Positions 22,340 to 35,040 are shown, counted from the first letter of the stretch. The stretch is 64,000 nucleotides of DNA from Phytophthora hibernalis (GCA_012656075.1 JAAKBF010000227.1:372001-436000), one strand, 5' to 3'. The notes: generated by a model from the letters alone, not told the origin. Made by a program: numbers and translations.

Positions 22340-25300
22340 CTAGTGATGGTGATTTATGTGCCGAATTTTCCCGAAATACTGAGGAAGGTGGCAGCAACTG
22401 TGTTCATGCTGCGGCTACTGACGATGACTGTGGTCTTGTTCATGAATATGAAGTAACATATTTACCCAAATACAAGACCGGTAGGTATTAGAAGACCGGT
22501 CGGTTTCGTATTTGGCTTCGAAAAATAGAAGACCTGCACGAAATAATAGACCGGTCTACTATTAATAAAATAAATACCGGTTTAATATTTTCGAGTTGAG
22601 GCTTATCGCGTCCTCGTTCGTCCCCAACCTCGGATCTTATTTCAATCGTAGAGCAGGTTGCTTGACTTACACTAAGGTCAGTTTTCAATCTCTGTCATGA
22701 AGTAAGAGCAACTCGATCAGCATGTGGAAGAAGAAAGAAGTCGTCGACTGGATCAATACAGAAGGTGATGGAGACACATCTCGTGCAACGCCACACTTCC
22801 GTTCTGGAACCTGGACCCCATTCTAACTCGTCGCTGGTGGCGACAACGAGAGGGGATATGATCGGCGAGACCAACTCAGATAAGAGTCTCTAGAGTAGGA
22901 AGAAAGCCAGCGCTTGGTGAGTTAGAGGACCTCCTCGGATAGATTGTACTGCGGCGTCCGAAGAAGGAGAAGTGACTCGAGCATGGATCGCCGGCCGCTC
23001 TACAGCGAGATTCATGACCTACCCACCCGTCTTTTCGAGGCCTCGCCGAACTGGGTTTCAGGGTTAATGAAAAGGAATGACCTTTCGCTTCGCCGTCGTA
23101 CCAACTTGACGACACTCGCGATGATCAGCTCGTCGTCCATGCTGTTTTGTACATGACTTTCCTGGGTAAGAAGAAGCTCGAGTACAACTTCCGTCACGCA
23201 AATTTGTCGAGCGGAGCGAAACAGATTTCTAGATACGTGCAAACTTTCCCTTGAAGCGTTGAACAATTTTTGATGTAGAGATCCTTAGTCTCAGATCCAT
23301 AAAATACAAGCCCTTAGCCAATTAAAATCCCCCTGCAAAAGGGATCGACATATAGGGACTTATGGGGAATAGAATACCGGGTACTTTTCGGGTAAATACG
23401 TTAAATTTGTTCAAAGTAAGATTTCCCGTACATAAGTCAGTGATGTCGTCCACCGGACAGATATTCTATGCAGATATACGCGACGAATTTAGTTGCGGTT
23501 GTTGCGTTTTGTCCACGGATCGGGAGGCCTTCATCTGTTCAGTCCTTTAAATGACTATTAAACGCTTTCGTAATGAACAGTGATAATATACAAAGTTCAC
23601 CTTGCTCATAAATTCTTACTTGGGTTGGGATTCTTCTGTTAAGTGTAGACCGCTTTGACTCGACAAAAAACGGATGTATGATGTAGCAGCACTATCGATG
23701 AGTCCAGAATATTGTTTGTCCCCACCCGTATTTCTACCCCCAATACTATCGGACGTGTCGTCTACAACCGTACCCTGTCGTCAAAGTCTCTAACAATATC
23801 TCCTACTATTGCTTCCTCCACAACCTCTTCCGATTCGAAAGAAATATCCATGTCTGTCACATTGGGTAGTCTGACCATCCCAAAGTATCAGATTGATCTT
23901 CGAACAGTGTGTTCATGTGTGGGGTGACCAACGATTCGGTTGGTGTCCAGGTGGTTGGCTGCAGTCGGTGATTTATTCCCTGATTTTGAAATTGTATGCG
24001 ATTTTGCCCATGTTATTTGCTGTGGTTTGGTCGACGTTCTGTTTCGAGCGGTAGTTTATATTATAGAAGGGGCCTGCAGTCGGCTTCTAGGTTTTAGGCC
24101 TGGTTGTGCATTGGTGGATCTGGCCTTCGCCCTTTGCTATCATGAGAGGTAGCTGGTAATTGATAAATGATGCATATGCGGGCGAAGTCGCTTTCGTATC
24201 ATGCAGCCGTTAACTATCGCTAGCTATTCGTGTGTTTACAAACTGCCTCGCATTTGGGCGCACAACTACCAAATAAACGCGACAGAGATGTTTCAAATGG
24301 CGGCAAATATTGCCGAGGGTTGACGAATCAGCGGGATAAGCAGCTTGAGGGCATCAGCAGCATGTTTGCGGGAGCGACGTTATGGCTCGTTGTATCGGCG
24401 CCAACTGCAACATCCTCCAACACGCCATCCTTTGCTGAAACTTCTTTGGGGTGGCCAATTTGTTGGGTAACATTAAATTGGGAAATGGTTTGGCTGCGGC
24501 GCAGAGTCCTATCCCCTTCAGTGCTTGTCGACGTTATGTCCTATGATCCTCGAAGTGTCAGCACACATGGCTAGAGACTCGCCGGAAGTTATTGTCCGAA
24601 GCATGTAATGCTTGCATTAGCTGTAAATAATAAATCCACTTCGCACACACAGATGCGTGTCAGATCTAAAATCGTTCATAATCAAGGCATTCTTATAAAC
24701 CCCCTGTGCGGTGATTCTATTCACAAAGTTGATATTGATATGTATCTATATCCTCCGGGGCAATGTTGGTCGCAGGATCAACAGTGTCACTACTATTCAT
24801 CACCCCTTCTAACCACCGATGGATTGACTCACAGCGATATTGTTCGTGCGGTTGACCATACGGTACTGGGAGCTGAAATATATCCTGTTCTTCCTCTTCG
24901 TCATTTGAAATGACAACTGGTGGGCTTGGCAAATCTGGTATAACTGAGGCAGAAGTCTCCAGCTGTTGATGTGCTGTAGGTAAGACAAGCTACGACATGC
25001 ATGTACCCAGATTATAGTGAAACCAAGAAATTTTCCCAAAATTTAATGAAACGAAGCCCTAGAAGATCGAATCTAGAAGCAAATGATAGTATAATGCCGA
25101 AGGCCAACAACAGAGTTTGTTTTACCCTGTACTGCACAAGTGACTTCGGCCAAGCATGCCGACGGAAATCCGGAGGACCCGACTCTACGACGTTCAGTCA
25201 TTAAGGACGGGCCGTCGACAACTTCACCTCAAAACCTCAGCATCCTGGGTTGACCTACCTATTTCACATCCTAGTTGAGTCACTAGCTTTCTGGCACTGG

Positions 25301-26468
25301 TGCTGTCCATTTCATATTAATTGATATTATGGGTGATTGATCAGCAGTTGTCCACTAAATCGATAGTTTAACTGCTGTGTGTAAATCTACTAACTGCGGT
25401 TGTTGATATTGGATATCTTAACCGAAAGTGGTGCACGTTACTACGAGTATTCAGACTGACTAGGTGTCTGAATTCTGAACTCGAGTGAGCCTAGCGTGGT
25501 GACCCACCGCCCAAGGGTCCAAAAGAATAAATGACGGAATTTATATTGTATATAACTCTGTATTGTTGGGTGTTGGTGATTGGGGTGAATTATGGATAAA
25601 AGCGCATCCTGAATTCTGACATTCTGGGATAGTCTGCATTTCAGTTCCGGACTACGACTGCCTTCTGTCGTTTGAAAGTGCATCCTGACGTGGTCGTACA
25701 CTCGGCACAGCTCCAAGGCAACACATCACAACTCGGTATGAATTCCGTTTCGTCAAAGGCAAACGAGCCGACAGGGATTCCACAAGCTACTCACACCACC
25801 AAGAACCCATGATTCAAGCTTCACGGCTGACATCCTGGACGCTTGTTAACTCTCTGTCTACCCCCTCCATCTTACTCGAGAGAAGTGGAATTCTGGGCTA
25901 CGCTATACGACAACCCCTGGGTAAACAAAGTTTCATCGACTTCGCCACAGACAGATCATTGCCTTGCGCGCGTAGGATAAATCGATCTTGACGTATAAAG
26001 GTAGACGGTCTTGACCGCCTCGGCAGAAAGTTGCAGGAAAAACGTTTTCCTCGGTTTTGAAGCTTTCCAGACACAAGCCATTCTTCCGAATATTGTTTTG
26101 ACAGCGATCTTACGTGCTTAATTCTCGTTCCACTTGGCTTTCTATGTGTTCTTTATCGTTTAGATTACGAAGAAGTCCAACCAAATGCACTTATCCCAGC
26201 GAGCATTCATTTGGCTTTTTTTAATTGGTTACTCGTGAGTAAGGCTGTAGGAGCTGGAGTCACGTATTGAGTGCGTGTAAACATACTATGACGAAGCTCA
26301 ACCATGGCCCAGGAGGACAGGTGGGGTTGTATAAAATCACGCATTTCCAGCGCAGCTGACAAAACGCCAGTCGAGGTCGCGCTGATACCGACTCTCGGAC
26401 TGAGACATACTTTAGGCGCAAACCTTCACATAATTCAAATTCACGGTAAAATCGGGATATAGAAGGGG
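22340..26468. other. gene-poor repeat-derived stretch
   Basis: About 4.1 kb without a supportable gene. Short frames look like old coding fragments but could not be assigned: 23012-23266 minus (DDELIIASVVKLVRRRSERS), 24717-24932 minus (VVISNDEEEEQDIFQLPVPY) and 25441-25716 minus. AGACCGGT/ACCGGTCT motifs recur at 22480-22590. No RNA gene, LTR pair or RxLR-type secreted ORF was found. Confidence 0.4.
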
Positions 26469-26655
26469 TGACGGGCTGCCGTCACACAGGTGCCTTCGCG
26501 CGTGCGCGATGGCCAATCCTCTCTTAGAGTAGATCTAATGACTGGTACGGTGTCGAGTGTCGACACCGTCCGTCAATCAATCCCAGAGTCAAATTTACCT
26601 GTCGCTTCCTACGCTAATTCAGTGTACGCTAGTCACGGGCTCATACCCCGTTACA
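26469..26655 (+). repeat. 5' LTR of Gypsy element 1
   Basis: 187 bp, begins TGACGGGCTGCCGTCACA and ends CCCCGTTACA. It contains a hairpin-forming palindrome (GGTGTCGAGTGTCGACACC) also present, as GGTGTCGACACTCGACACC, in the 3' LTR. Confidence 0.85.
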
Positions 26656-26729
26656 CCTGGTAGCACTTAGTAATCCATCCAACGCCCAAGATCAAGATCC
26701 AGATGAACGACACGTCGATGAGCGACGCG

Positions 26730-27050
26730 TCCAGAACGTCCGGCTTCTCCTCGAGAACGACAGCATTCCGCATCTGTCGTCGATTGTGTGGGAAGCGCTG
26801 CGCCGCCTTGCAGTGGTGTTTGGTGACGGCGTCATCAAGACATTGCTGACCGCCGGCACAGAAGAGCAGCGACGTCTGGCCACTCAAGAGTTCGTGATGC
26901 GTGAACTCGCTGACCTCCGTCAGAGGGTGTCGACTCCCACGCACAACAAGAGTAACAAGACCGACATCGTGAAGCTCGACGTCTTGACTTACAGCGGTTA
27001 AGGTGCCGCTCGCCTTCACCTGAACCGGTGGGTTTGCGAGGTGGACATTA
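26730..27050 (+). pseudogene. gag fragment of Gypsy element 1
   Basis: Frame reading VWEALRRLAVVFGDGVIKTL, then LADLRQRVSTPT and KLDVLTYSG, interrupted by TAA at 26999-27001 and again at about 27052. It looks like the N-terminal part of an oomycete Gypsy gag. It is joined just after to an RNase H frame, marking the deletion point near 27050-27090. Confidence 0.5.
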
Positions 27051-27069
27051 GTTGAAGCCAGAAGAGCGG

Positions 27070-27476
27070 TGTACACGGCACGGATCTGCTGTCCATGCGC
27101 TACGCGCTGATCAAATATCGGGCCTATCTGCTGGGCGAACAGAAATTCGACCTGTACACCGATCATGCGTCGCTGCGGACAGCGACAAAGATCCCACATC
27201 TTTCCCAGCGCAGGGCGCTGGCGCTCACTATTCTCAGATTATGACTTCGTGGTTCATTACAAGCCTGGCAAGAGCAATATTCTCGCCGACGCACTTTCGC
27301 GTCGACCAGACTACGCGCAGACTGGTTGCCATGCTGTTGGCGACGAGGATGACGACGAGTGTGCCACGTGTAACCCCGATGACGGCGCTGCAGTCGAGGT
27401 CGCAGCGACCAGTCCACTCTGCGAAGAGATCGCAGCCGCGTACGACTCCAACGCGGCGTGCTCCGATCTGATCTAG
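27070..27476 (+). pseudogene. RNase H fragment of Gypsy pol
   Basis: Reads MRYALIKYRAYLLGEQKFDL then YTDHASLRT, and in a shifted frame DYDFVVHYKPGKSNILADAL SRRPDYA split here at 20 residues: the HYKPGK and ADALSRRP signatures are typical of Ty3/Gypsy RNase H and its connection to integrase. Stops and frame breaks make it non-functional. Confidence 0.75.
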
Positions 27477-27639
27477 TACGAATCCTTCGGATAAGGCACG
27501 ACGCTAATTGTCCTCACGCAGTCGTGCCCGCGCCGACAGGTTCGCATTGGACGGAAACTTCCTGATCTACTGCGTCGACCGAACAGATCCTGCACGTGTC
27601 GTCGTCCTGCTTGAAGACGACCTCCGCACTCGCATTTTA

Positions 27640-28330
27640 CGACTCACCAAGGGGCGGACATCTCGGGCGCGAGAAGACATTCGCGGCGCTCTCGAAGGAT
27701 TTCTACTGGACGACTCATATGTACCAGTGGGTCAGGAAATAGGTACGCTCTTGCGAAGCGTGCCAACGTGTCAAGCCAGCTCTGTCGAAGCAGGCCCCGC
27801 CCCGACCTTTGCCTGTTCCCCAAGATGCATGGCACTCGGTGAGCATGGACTTTGGCTTCGGATTTCCTCGAGTCACCCAAGGTCGTACAGGTGTCGTGGT
27901 CTTCGTCGACAGATTCAGCAAGATGGTGCATCTTGCTCCCGTGGCATCCACCATCGCAGAGGTGCCGACTGATCTTCGTCGACATAGTGAATCGACACCA
28001 TGGCATCCTGACCTCGATCAGTGTCCGACCGAGACCCCAGCTTCAAAGCTGGATTTCGGCAGGAATTGTTCAAGCTTCTCGGCACGCGACTGAGGATGTT
28101 CACTGCAGTCCATCTTGAGACGGACAGCCAAGCCGAGCGCGTGAACCGCGTGCTCGAGGACGTGTTGCTCAGTTACGTCATATCGTTCAAGTCATGGAGT
28201 ACGTTCTTACACATGCCCGAGTTCGCGATCAACAACGCTGTCCACGCTTCAACGGGGCTCACGCCGTTCTTTGTGAACAATGGCCGACACCCACGAGTCC
28301 CAGCACTCCATGGTTGGAGCGCTTAACCGC
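27640..28330 (+). pseudogene. integrase fragment of Gypsy pol
   Basis: In changing frames: CEACQRVKPALSKQ (HHCC zinc-finger end), SVSMDFGFGFPRVTQGRTGV, VFVDRFSKMVHLAP, then SDRDPSFKAGFRQELFKLLG, RVNRVLEDVLLSYV and EFAINNAVHASTGLTPFFVN. The catalytic-core order D...D...E of Ty3/Gypsy integrases is recognisable, though the frame is broken several times. Confidence 0.75.
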
Positions 28331-28789
28331 AACACGCGAGAGCGGTGAAGGTGACGCAGAAGAGTCTGCGGCCACAGCGACAAACTCGCTCTCGAGTTCC
28401 CACGGCGCGAACGCTGTGTCGACACGATCGGCGAAAAAGTCGCCAGTGCCTGGAGTACGCACGCGCGCCGCCACGAGAGCGGCGCCAGAACTCGTAGCCG
28501 ATTGACTTCCAGGACGCGGATTCGTCCACGACCGCGGCGTCGCGCTATTGCGCTCCAAGTCGAGTCCGACGCGGCGCCTCCAGCCGCGTCGATCCAAGCG
28601 AACTGTGATCCTGTTCCAACGCAACCATTGTCCAACCACACTGTCCAACGCAACCGAGAGATGTCGCCACGGTTACCGAGTTTCTCCAATAGCGCGAATC
28701 CATTGTTCGCTACGTGCGTGATGCGATCGCGTCTGCCGTCGATCACCAAAAGTAGAACGCCGATCGTCGAGGCCGCAAGAACCTCGACA

Positions 28790-29080
28790 CATTTTGCTGT
28801 GGGTGACCGTGTGTTGTTATCCACGGTCGGAATCACATCTACTGCGGTGACGAATTTGGGCAATAATAAGCTCGCGCCAAGATACATTGGACCATTTAAC
28901 GTGACGAAGGTTTGGAGAGACGCCTATACCCTGCAACTTCCTACGGCCCTACGCCTACATTCAACCTTCGACATCGGCTGGCTCCGACGATATCACGCGG
29001 CGACTATCCCCTGCGACGCGGACAACCATCCGCCCAAGTCACTTTCGTGGCCCGCTCCGACGCGGCAAGCGACGTTGTAG
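28790..29080 (+). pseudogene. C-terminal integrase tail of Gypsy element 1
   Basis: Frame with FAVGDRVLLSTVGITSTAVT, LAPRYIGPFNVTKVWRDAYT and LPTALRLHSTFDIGWLRRYH: the GPY/F-type module that follows the integrase core in Gypsy elements. Remaining sequence to the 3' LTR (29081-30030) carries weak traces of coding with no intact ORF. Confidence 0.65.
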
Positions 29081-30030
29081 CTCGAATTCCCGTTCGAGAT
29101 AATCCAGACGACGAGCGTACTGAGCACGACTCTGGTAGTCTTCAGCATCCTCAAAGCGGTCGCATCCATTCGCACGCGACGGTTCAGCTCCTCTCGTGGA
29201 TAGAGCGGGTCCGTTCGTCATATCGTCGACCAAAACCTCGATCACGAAGATCCCTAAGCTGCCCCTCGGTCCTTGTGTACGGGCCTCGGCGGTTGTCGCC
29301 GCGATGAGCCGTTCCACCAAATCACCGCTATTTGGTGCGCTGGCTCGGTCCGATTCAAGATAGTTTGGAGCCACGTTAGACCCTTCAACAGGACGTTCCT
29401 GGCGTCGTGGTGGCGTACGAGGAACGCCTTGCTCCGGTGGAGGGCAGAGCTGCGGCCGCCCGCCGCGCCTAGCCTCATCCACGGCTCTGTAAAAACGTCC
29501 GATCACGTCTCTCCGCCTCCGTTATGGGAACTTTATCGGCGATACGCTGCCAAGCGGCAGCGTCGGGTCGTGGAGTACCGCGGGCACGACAATGGACGCA
29601 CTCATCTTCAACATACGCTAAGCAGCACCGGCGTCCTCGGTCGTGCGAGAGCTGAAAGATCCGAGCTTCCAACGTGTCAACCGACAGCAGCTCGTGATCT
29701 CGTTCACGAGCCTCCAGTAGTTCTTCCAAAGCAGCAGGGCCTTCGACATTCCAGAGCCTGACGAACGCCGTCCAAGTCGCTTCGAGAGACTGCATGTTTA
29801 TGATGCGCATAACCGTGACTCCCTTCCCACGCATCGCCCTTCAGCACTGGGATGGTTCGTCATGGCTTTGTCGTTGCGCCCACCCATGAAGCCACTGCAG
29901 TCGGTCAATGGTCACTACTCGTACAGCTCCACGATCGTAGTAATGTCGGCGTTGTCCGCCTCCGCCTCCATCGACTTCAAGTCTCCAATTCGCAACTGAT
30001 CAAATTTCTCATCTTTCGTGGGGAGTGATG

Positions 30031-30218
30031 TGACTGGCTGCCGTCACACAGGTACCATTGCGCGTGCGCGATGGCCAATCACCGTTCAGAGTAGAGCTAA
30101 TGGCTGGGACGGTGTCGACACTCGACACCGTCCCGTCAAGCAATCCCATAGTCAAATTTGCCTGTCACTTCCAATGCTAATTCTGTGTACTCTAGTCACG
30201 GGCCTCTACCCCTTTACA
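30031..30218 (+). repeat. 3' LTR of Gypsy element 1
   Basis: 188 bp, begins TGACTGGCTGCCGTCACA and ends CCCCTTTACA; diverged copy of the LTR at 26469. Followed by GGGG, as is the 5' end. Confidence 0.85.
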
Positions 30219-31945
30219 GGGGCTCGTGAGCGCGGAATCGATCCCAGCTCAAGTTTCAAAAGAAATTAACAGATCCGTACCTGGAGACCTAGTGCACGAT
30301 CGCATTCACAAAGCGGGGCTTCAAGACAGGTCTGTCCGCACGAAGCCACATCTAAATCACCATGAACTACGCCTCAACCTTTTTTTTGGGGGTAATCAAT
30401 CCAATCGGGGACACCAGTGATGGGAACGATAACATCGACAGCACAGCGACGGGCGGTGACGACGAAGCCTTTACTGGAAACTTCGTTGAGGTCGACAGGT
30501 GATGAACCGTTGCATGTTGGGGTTCTTCATCTCAGAGACACCTTGTGAACCAAAGTTGCCACACAGAACTACGGTGGCGTCGGAAGGTTTCGATTCTAGA
30601 GGAGAAGAATCCTCTGCTTATGCTTTGTTTAGGCCTCAGCGATTATGTTCTTCCGTATCACATCGATTTGTTTGTGGTAGCTTGATTAATCCATCATGAT
30701 TTGTGCACGAACCATAGTTGTCCACTCCAGCGGAGTGCACAACTGACAAAACCACATTTCAAACTGCAAAAACACTCTTCAAGTTGTCAGGGTATTCTTG
30801 ATGGTCTGACGGTGCCAAGTCTGACTGCCAGGGAGCCCTCCACCCAGTTCGCATGCAGCCCTCCACATTTGATATGCAAAATGTCCGCGCCTACAATGCA
30901 CAACATCCTACCTACCCCATGTCTAGTGTAGCGAACACGATCCTCAAGAAGATAGGAGCGCGACGAAAATGGTGCTCGTAGATTTCCTCTTCGTCTAAGT
31001 AGACCCCATGCCTCTTGGGCTTTTAAAGTGATTACGATTGGGGACCTTCATCAGCAGATACTCCTCCCGAAACTTGCATCATCGACGGTGATATTGCATT
31101 TCTCCCCTCGAACGTACGCAAATCCAAGTGTAAATTTCCCTGGTCAGTTTCTAGAAAACACACAAATCAAAAACATTTTACCAACGTTTATGTAGTGATG
31201 TAGCTGAGAAGAAGCTTTAGTCCAGCTTACGCGTGGTGTTAGAGGGTCTCTGCACTGAGTCCAGTCTTGCAAAGGAAGTTGCATAGCAACCAACTTCCAG
31301 TTGTCCTCGTCTGTTCTTTTCTAAAGTCGAGATACTGTTAAAATTATTCATAGCAGTAAACAGTATATATAGTCGTACCGCGTTGAGTAGTGACGTTTAC
31401 AGCGAAGTCCTCGTCTTGAAACCTCAACCTAAGAAAGCGTTTCAAGAAATTATTTCAGCAGTGCGCTCTCAGTAAGATATGCTCTCGTTGAGGGCATATC
31501 CAAGCACTACGACTGGTACTGGGAGAGTGAAGTGTAAATGTTAATCTACAATTGTTGTCTAGCCTGTTATTTAAATTCTCTAAATGTGGGGCTATTTCAG
31601 ATGGGTGCCCAGCCCGACACTTCTCGTAGCCTTCAAATGACATAATCGTTACTTTGTCCTTCATGCTGTTGCGAACTGTCTCTCGTCGGACTTCATGCAA
31701 CGGCTTTCAAACTTCCTCTTATTCCGCCAGGCGGTTCATCTGAGTGGGTGAAACATATTAACTTGGTAGCGGGAATATCTGCTGACACAATCTTAGGGTC
31801 TTCCTATCCGGCATCGCGTGGGGTCGCGACCCCAAGGATAGTTTTTTGCCGCCGATTGCGATCCATTCCTTCTTAACGAGATTGCAAGTGCATCGTGGTA
31901 CACTGTACCAATACGTGATAGAGTAGTTCACACAACCCTAGCCAA
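30219..31945. other. gene-poor stretch, with a 16-bp perfect palindrome
   Basis: About 1.7 kb without a supportable gene. Small frames (for example 31455-31700 minus) are too short and unassignable. The palindrome TGGGGTCGCGACCCCA lies at 31819-31834, flanked by CTATCC and GGATAG, about 110 bp upstream of the TOS1-like pseudogene. Confidence 0.4.
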
Positions 31946-31949
31946 GGTG

Positions 31950-33530
31950 TATAAATCAACGAAGCTCGCGGTGGATACGTGCGTGTATGCAGCGGTGGCC
32001 TCGGCCGCCAACACCAACTTCATCAACAAGTGCTCGCACGACATCAACCTGTACCACAGCCAGTCGGTCTCGGCCGTCTGGCAGACAACCGCCTCGGGTA
32101 ACACCTACACTACGGATGTTTGCGGTGAGGCGCACATGTTCCGCCCCGGAGCGGACGACTCAGCCACGCTATTCCAGATATGGCTAACGAAGGACTGCTG
32201 GTACGATATCAGCATAATTCCACCCCTCCCGACTGGTGCAGCAGCTACAAGAACTGCAAGACCGTGAACAAAAAGGGGTTCAACGTCCTCATGTCCATGG
32301 AGGCTAAGGCGGTAGGTTCAGGCACGTGCACATCGCTATACTGCGCTGCCGACGATAAGTCTGCCTGCAATGATGCGTACTAGTACCCAACGGCGCCACT
32401 AAGACCCATCTCTGCCGTTCTGGAACGGAGTACGACGTCACATGCCGCAGTGCCGGTGACGACTCCGCCCAGAAGCAGACGACGCACCAGTCGGCCCCAG
32501 ACGCGACCACTGTCGCCCCACATATCGTAGCGTCATCTCCTGCGGTCACGACGTCTGCTTCTACCCAGGAGGAGCGCGGTGATTTCTAGCAGGGCAGCCA
32601 GGGCTCTCATAAGCAGCAGAAGGGCACGGTGAGCACTAGGTTTGGCAAGCTGAAGTTCAAGCACTCGTACAGCGGCACGAACACCGGTTAGGCAGCTGGA
32701 ACGTACGACCGTGTGACCGACTTCGTTTCGGAAGCTGTTCTAAGAAGTTGCTGAGCCGGCAGAGGCCTGTTATCCTCATGTATGAACCCGTGACCATGAT
32801 CTTCCGTGGCCCCATGGAGATTGCCAACATCGCTGTGTACCAGGACGAGGGTGACTACGGAACTTGGAACCGCGTCTCGTCGCACTCCCGCCATGACAGC
32901 ACCACGGAGAACCTCGTGCTCATGAACAACAAGAACACTGCCTACACCGGCCAGAAGCCCCACGGTTCGCAGGGGTTCGCTTCGACGGGCGGCAATACGA
33001 GTGCCACCGAGCCGACTGCATTTCTCGATGATCTTGCTGCCATTGGCGGCGGCCCCGGCATCCATACCGGCACTGAGATCAACATCAGGACTGGCAACAA
33101 GTGTGAGGTTAATAAGTGCCTCAGATGCTTCCATGACAATGTGTAACAGGGCTGAAACGGTGACAAGAAGGCGTTCGTGACGGAGGACAAGATGCCCAGA
33201 ACAACAAGCCCAACCATCCTGCTCAACTCGCAGGTGGTACAGACCAACCAGTAAGGCTACAACGTTCGTGGTGAGATCGACATTGCCGAGACGATTGAGA
33301 CCAACGACACATGCGACAAGATGGCCATGAACAATTACTTCAACGACGTTTTCGGTCCTGAGCGCGGGTGGGGACAACTTCGCCCCTCGCTCGTACCACT
33401 CCACGTCGGTGACGTGACGCTCATTGACGACTCGAGCGAGGATATCAGCAAGATTGTGGAGCTGTACACAGGGCTGATGGCCGACATTGAGATCGTGCGC
33501 GTCACTGACGGGGCAGAAAGTTCTCACATC
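31950..33530 (+). pseudogene. secreted thaumatin-like/TOS1-like glycosyl hydrolase pseudogene
   Basis: The remains read NTNFINKCSHDINLYHSQSV, GEAHMFRPGADDSATLF and WCSSYKNCKTVNKKGF (a Cys-rich thaumatin-like N-terminal region), a Ser/Thr/Gln linker, then a domain like the TOS1/DUF2401 cell-wall hydrolase family: RPVILMYEPVTMIFRGPMEI, ENLVLMNNKNTAYTG, GGGPGIHTGTEINIRTGNKC, VVQTNQ and RGEIDIAETIETND. It is broken by at least two frame changes (near 32222 and 32395) and stop codons at 32382, 32587, 32689, 33144, 33153 and 33252, several at positions where Gln, Tyr or Trp is expected. No credible signal peptide start remains. Intact relatives would act on beta-glucans of the oomycete wall. Confidence 0.65.
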
Positions 33531-33689
33531 ACTCAAGCTGGAGTGTCAATATTCTCGATCCAGGTTTTGCAAATCATCCCCATGGCGAGCGATACGCCAC
33601 TATGAATTGTCGGGTTCGGCATATTGCTATGAAAACACAAATGAACACACACCGGTAACCTTCCACTCTCAAGTTTCCTTTAAACGCTA

Positions 33690-34035
33690 ACAAGGGCAAC
33701 GCGGACTCTTCCGCGCCCAGCGCGAAGTGGACGGTAACAGCTGCTCCTAACGCGATCAAGCGCATTGTATCCCAGTTGACTTCGGACGACTACGCAGAGT
33801 GGACTCTGGATCAGCTCAAGATCGAAGGCTCGGCGAGCAAGTTCAAAGTTATCAAGAACACGCGCAAACAAGAGAAAGTAGCGTTGCTTTGCGCATACGA
33901 CTCCAACAACGAAGGTGTGGAGGCGCTTCTTCAGGTCAGCGAAAGAGATTCAAGAGGACCAGTGAGGACGACCAGAGGACGAAGGAGGCATGTCGTATAG
34001 GATCACGCAGAAATTCTCACTACCGAATGGTATGA
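33690..34035 (+). pseudogene. SAP-like repeat-associated ORF fragment
   Basis: Reads NADSSAPSAKWTVTAAPNAI, then a helix-turn stretch TSDDYAEWTLDQLKIEGSAS followed by KFKVIKNTRKQEKVALL. The spacing recalls a SAP DNA-binding motif. Similar proteins are common in oomycete repeat families, possibly linked to DNA transposons. No ATG-initiated long frame; fragment only. Confidence 0.35.
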
Positions 34036-34039
34036 GTCC

Positions 34040-34889
34040 CACCAACAACACTCGCTTCCCTGTCAGGTTAACGAGCTTTGGATCAAATCTGAAGACCAGG
34101 AACGATCCCTAATGCCGGGTTGGACGTGAACTCTAGGTTGTATTACGTCAACCCAATAACCGGCACCACTAGCCACGAGCGATGGCTAGGATGCAATATT
34201 GCGCTTTCGCGCGAACCCCGCAGTTCCACAGAAGGAAGGGTACCGGCTGTCAAGCCTAATACGGGATTGCCAAGGTAAAACCTCGGCGGGTAGTAAAATA
34301 TGTATGGAACACTCGGTTCCACTATAATATACGGCGAACGACGCTTCTCGTCGCTCCCAACACTCGGCCACTCTAATCTCTTGGAGTAACCAGCAACAAA
34401 CCCTCGGTTCAATGTACCTTGGGCGCATCCCATAAGCTGAGCGTAGCTGGACTTACTGAAGACGGACTTAACCATTGGTGACTTGGGGGAAGACTGCTGA
34501 TATATTTATGTTGATCTATGGCTCTGAGAGCCTCTGTAGTCAATCCTATAGCTAGTCCTATATCTAAATACAAATATCCAGTGTGAACCGATCCCAGTAT
34601 GTGATCCTGTACCCGGCTCTATAAGACCGAGGGTACGAAACTGAAATGGGTACAAACAAGGGTTCGTGGGAATTTATTATACCCGACCGAGACCTCGGTC
34701 ACTAAACTGCTACGGTCACTGCCGTGCGGGGAATGTAATCCGCCAATCGGAGCACGCCGGTCACCTTCTTTCAGCAAGGGCAACCTTGCCGACTGGCGAC
34801 CGAGCGCTCAAAACCAACACCACAACTGCCCCGCCTCGACGCAAACTTCCGCAAGTAGTGTGCGTCGTGGCGTGTCGTAGCCCAATCCC
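34040..34889. other. non-coding stretch, possible leader/LTR of next retroelement relic
   Basis: No gene. Imperfect inverted repeats occur (GGGTTGGACGT at 34057 against ACGTCAACCCA at 34146). The sequence just before 34890 is GC-rich and leads into a low-complexity ORF starting with an ATG at 34890, so it may be a retroelement leader, but no second LTR copy was found. Confidence 0.3.
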
Positions 34890-35040
34890 ATGACTCCTCC
34901 GTCGCGTCTCCTGAGCGACGCTACCGCTGCTGCTCTCCGAGCCATCGCGACCAGCGGCGAGGTAAGCTCTTCTCCATCTTGATCGCTCCGTATACCTTGA
35001 GCATCTTCTCACTCTCGTTCACTTGTTTTTCCATTCTTCA

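Larger units (their letters stand above)
26469..30218 (+). mobile_element. Ty3/Gypsy retrotransposon with large internal deletion
   Basis: Bounded by two related LTRs of 187-188 bp (26469-26655 and 30031-30218), each TG...CA, flanked on both sides by GGGG (26465-26468 and 30219-30222), a possible target duplication. A TGGTAGCAC primer-binding-like site follows the 5' LTR, and a purine tract (GTGGGGAGTGATG) precedes the 3' LTR. Only 3.75 kb long: gag is followed directly by RNase H and integrase, so protease and reverse transcriptase have been lost. The LTRs differ at roughly 15% of positions by eye, so this is an old insertion. All frames carry stops. Confidence 0.85.

Noticed and set aside
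28249..28887. 212-codon minus ORF inside Gypsy element 1
   Set aside because: Antisense to a degraded pol region that reads recognisably on the plus strand.
31950..33530. Decay of the TOS1-like gene by C-to-T (RIP-like) mutation only
   Set aside because: Some stops fit CAG to TAG or TGG to TGA, but others (TAC to TAA) do not, and there are frame changes too, so no single mutational process is supported.
32688..33536. 282-codon minus-strand ORF
   Set aside because: It is antisense to the TOS1-like conserved blocks, whose plus-strand reading matches a known family; the open minus frame is a by-product.
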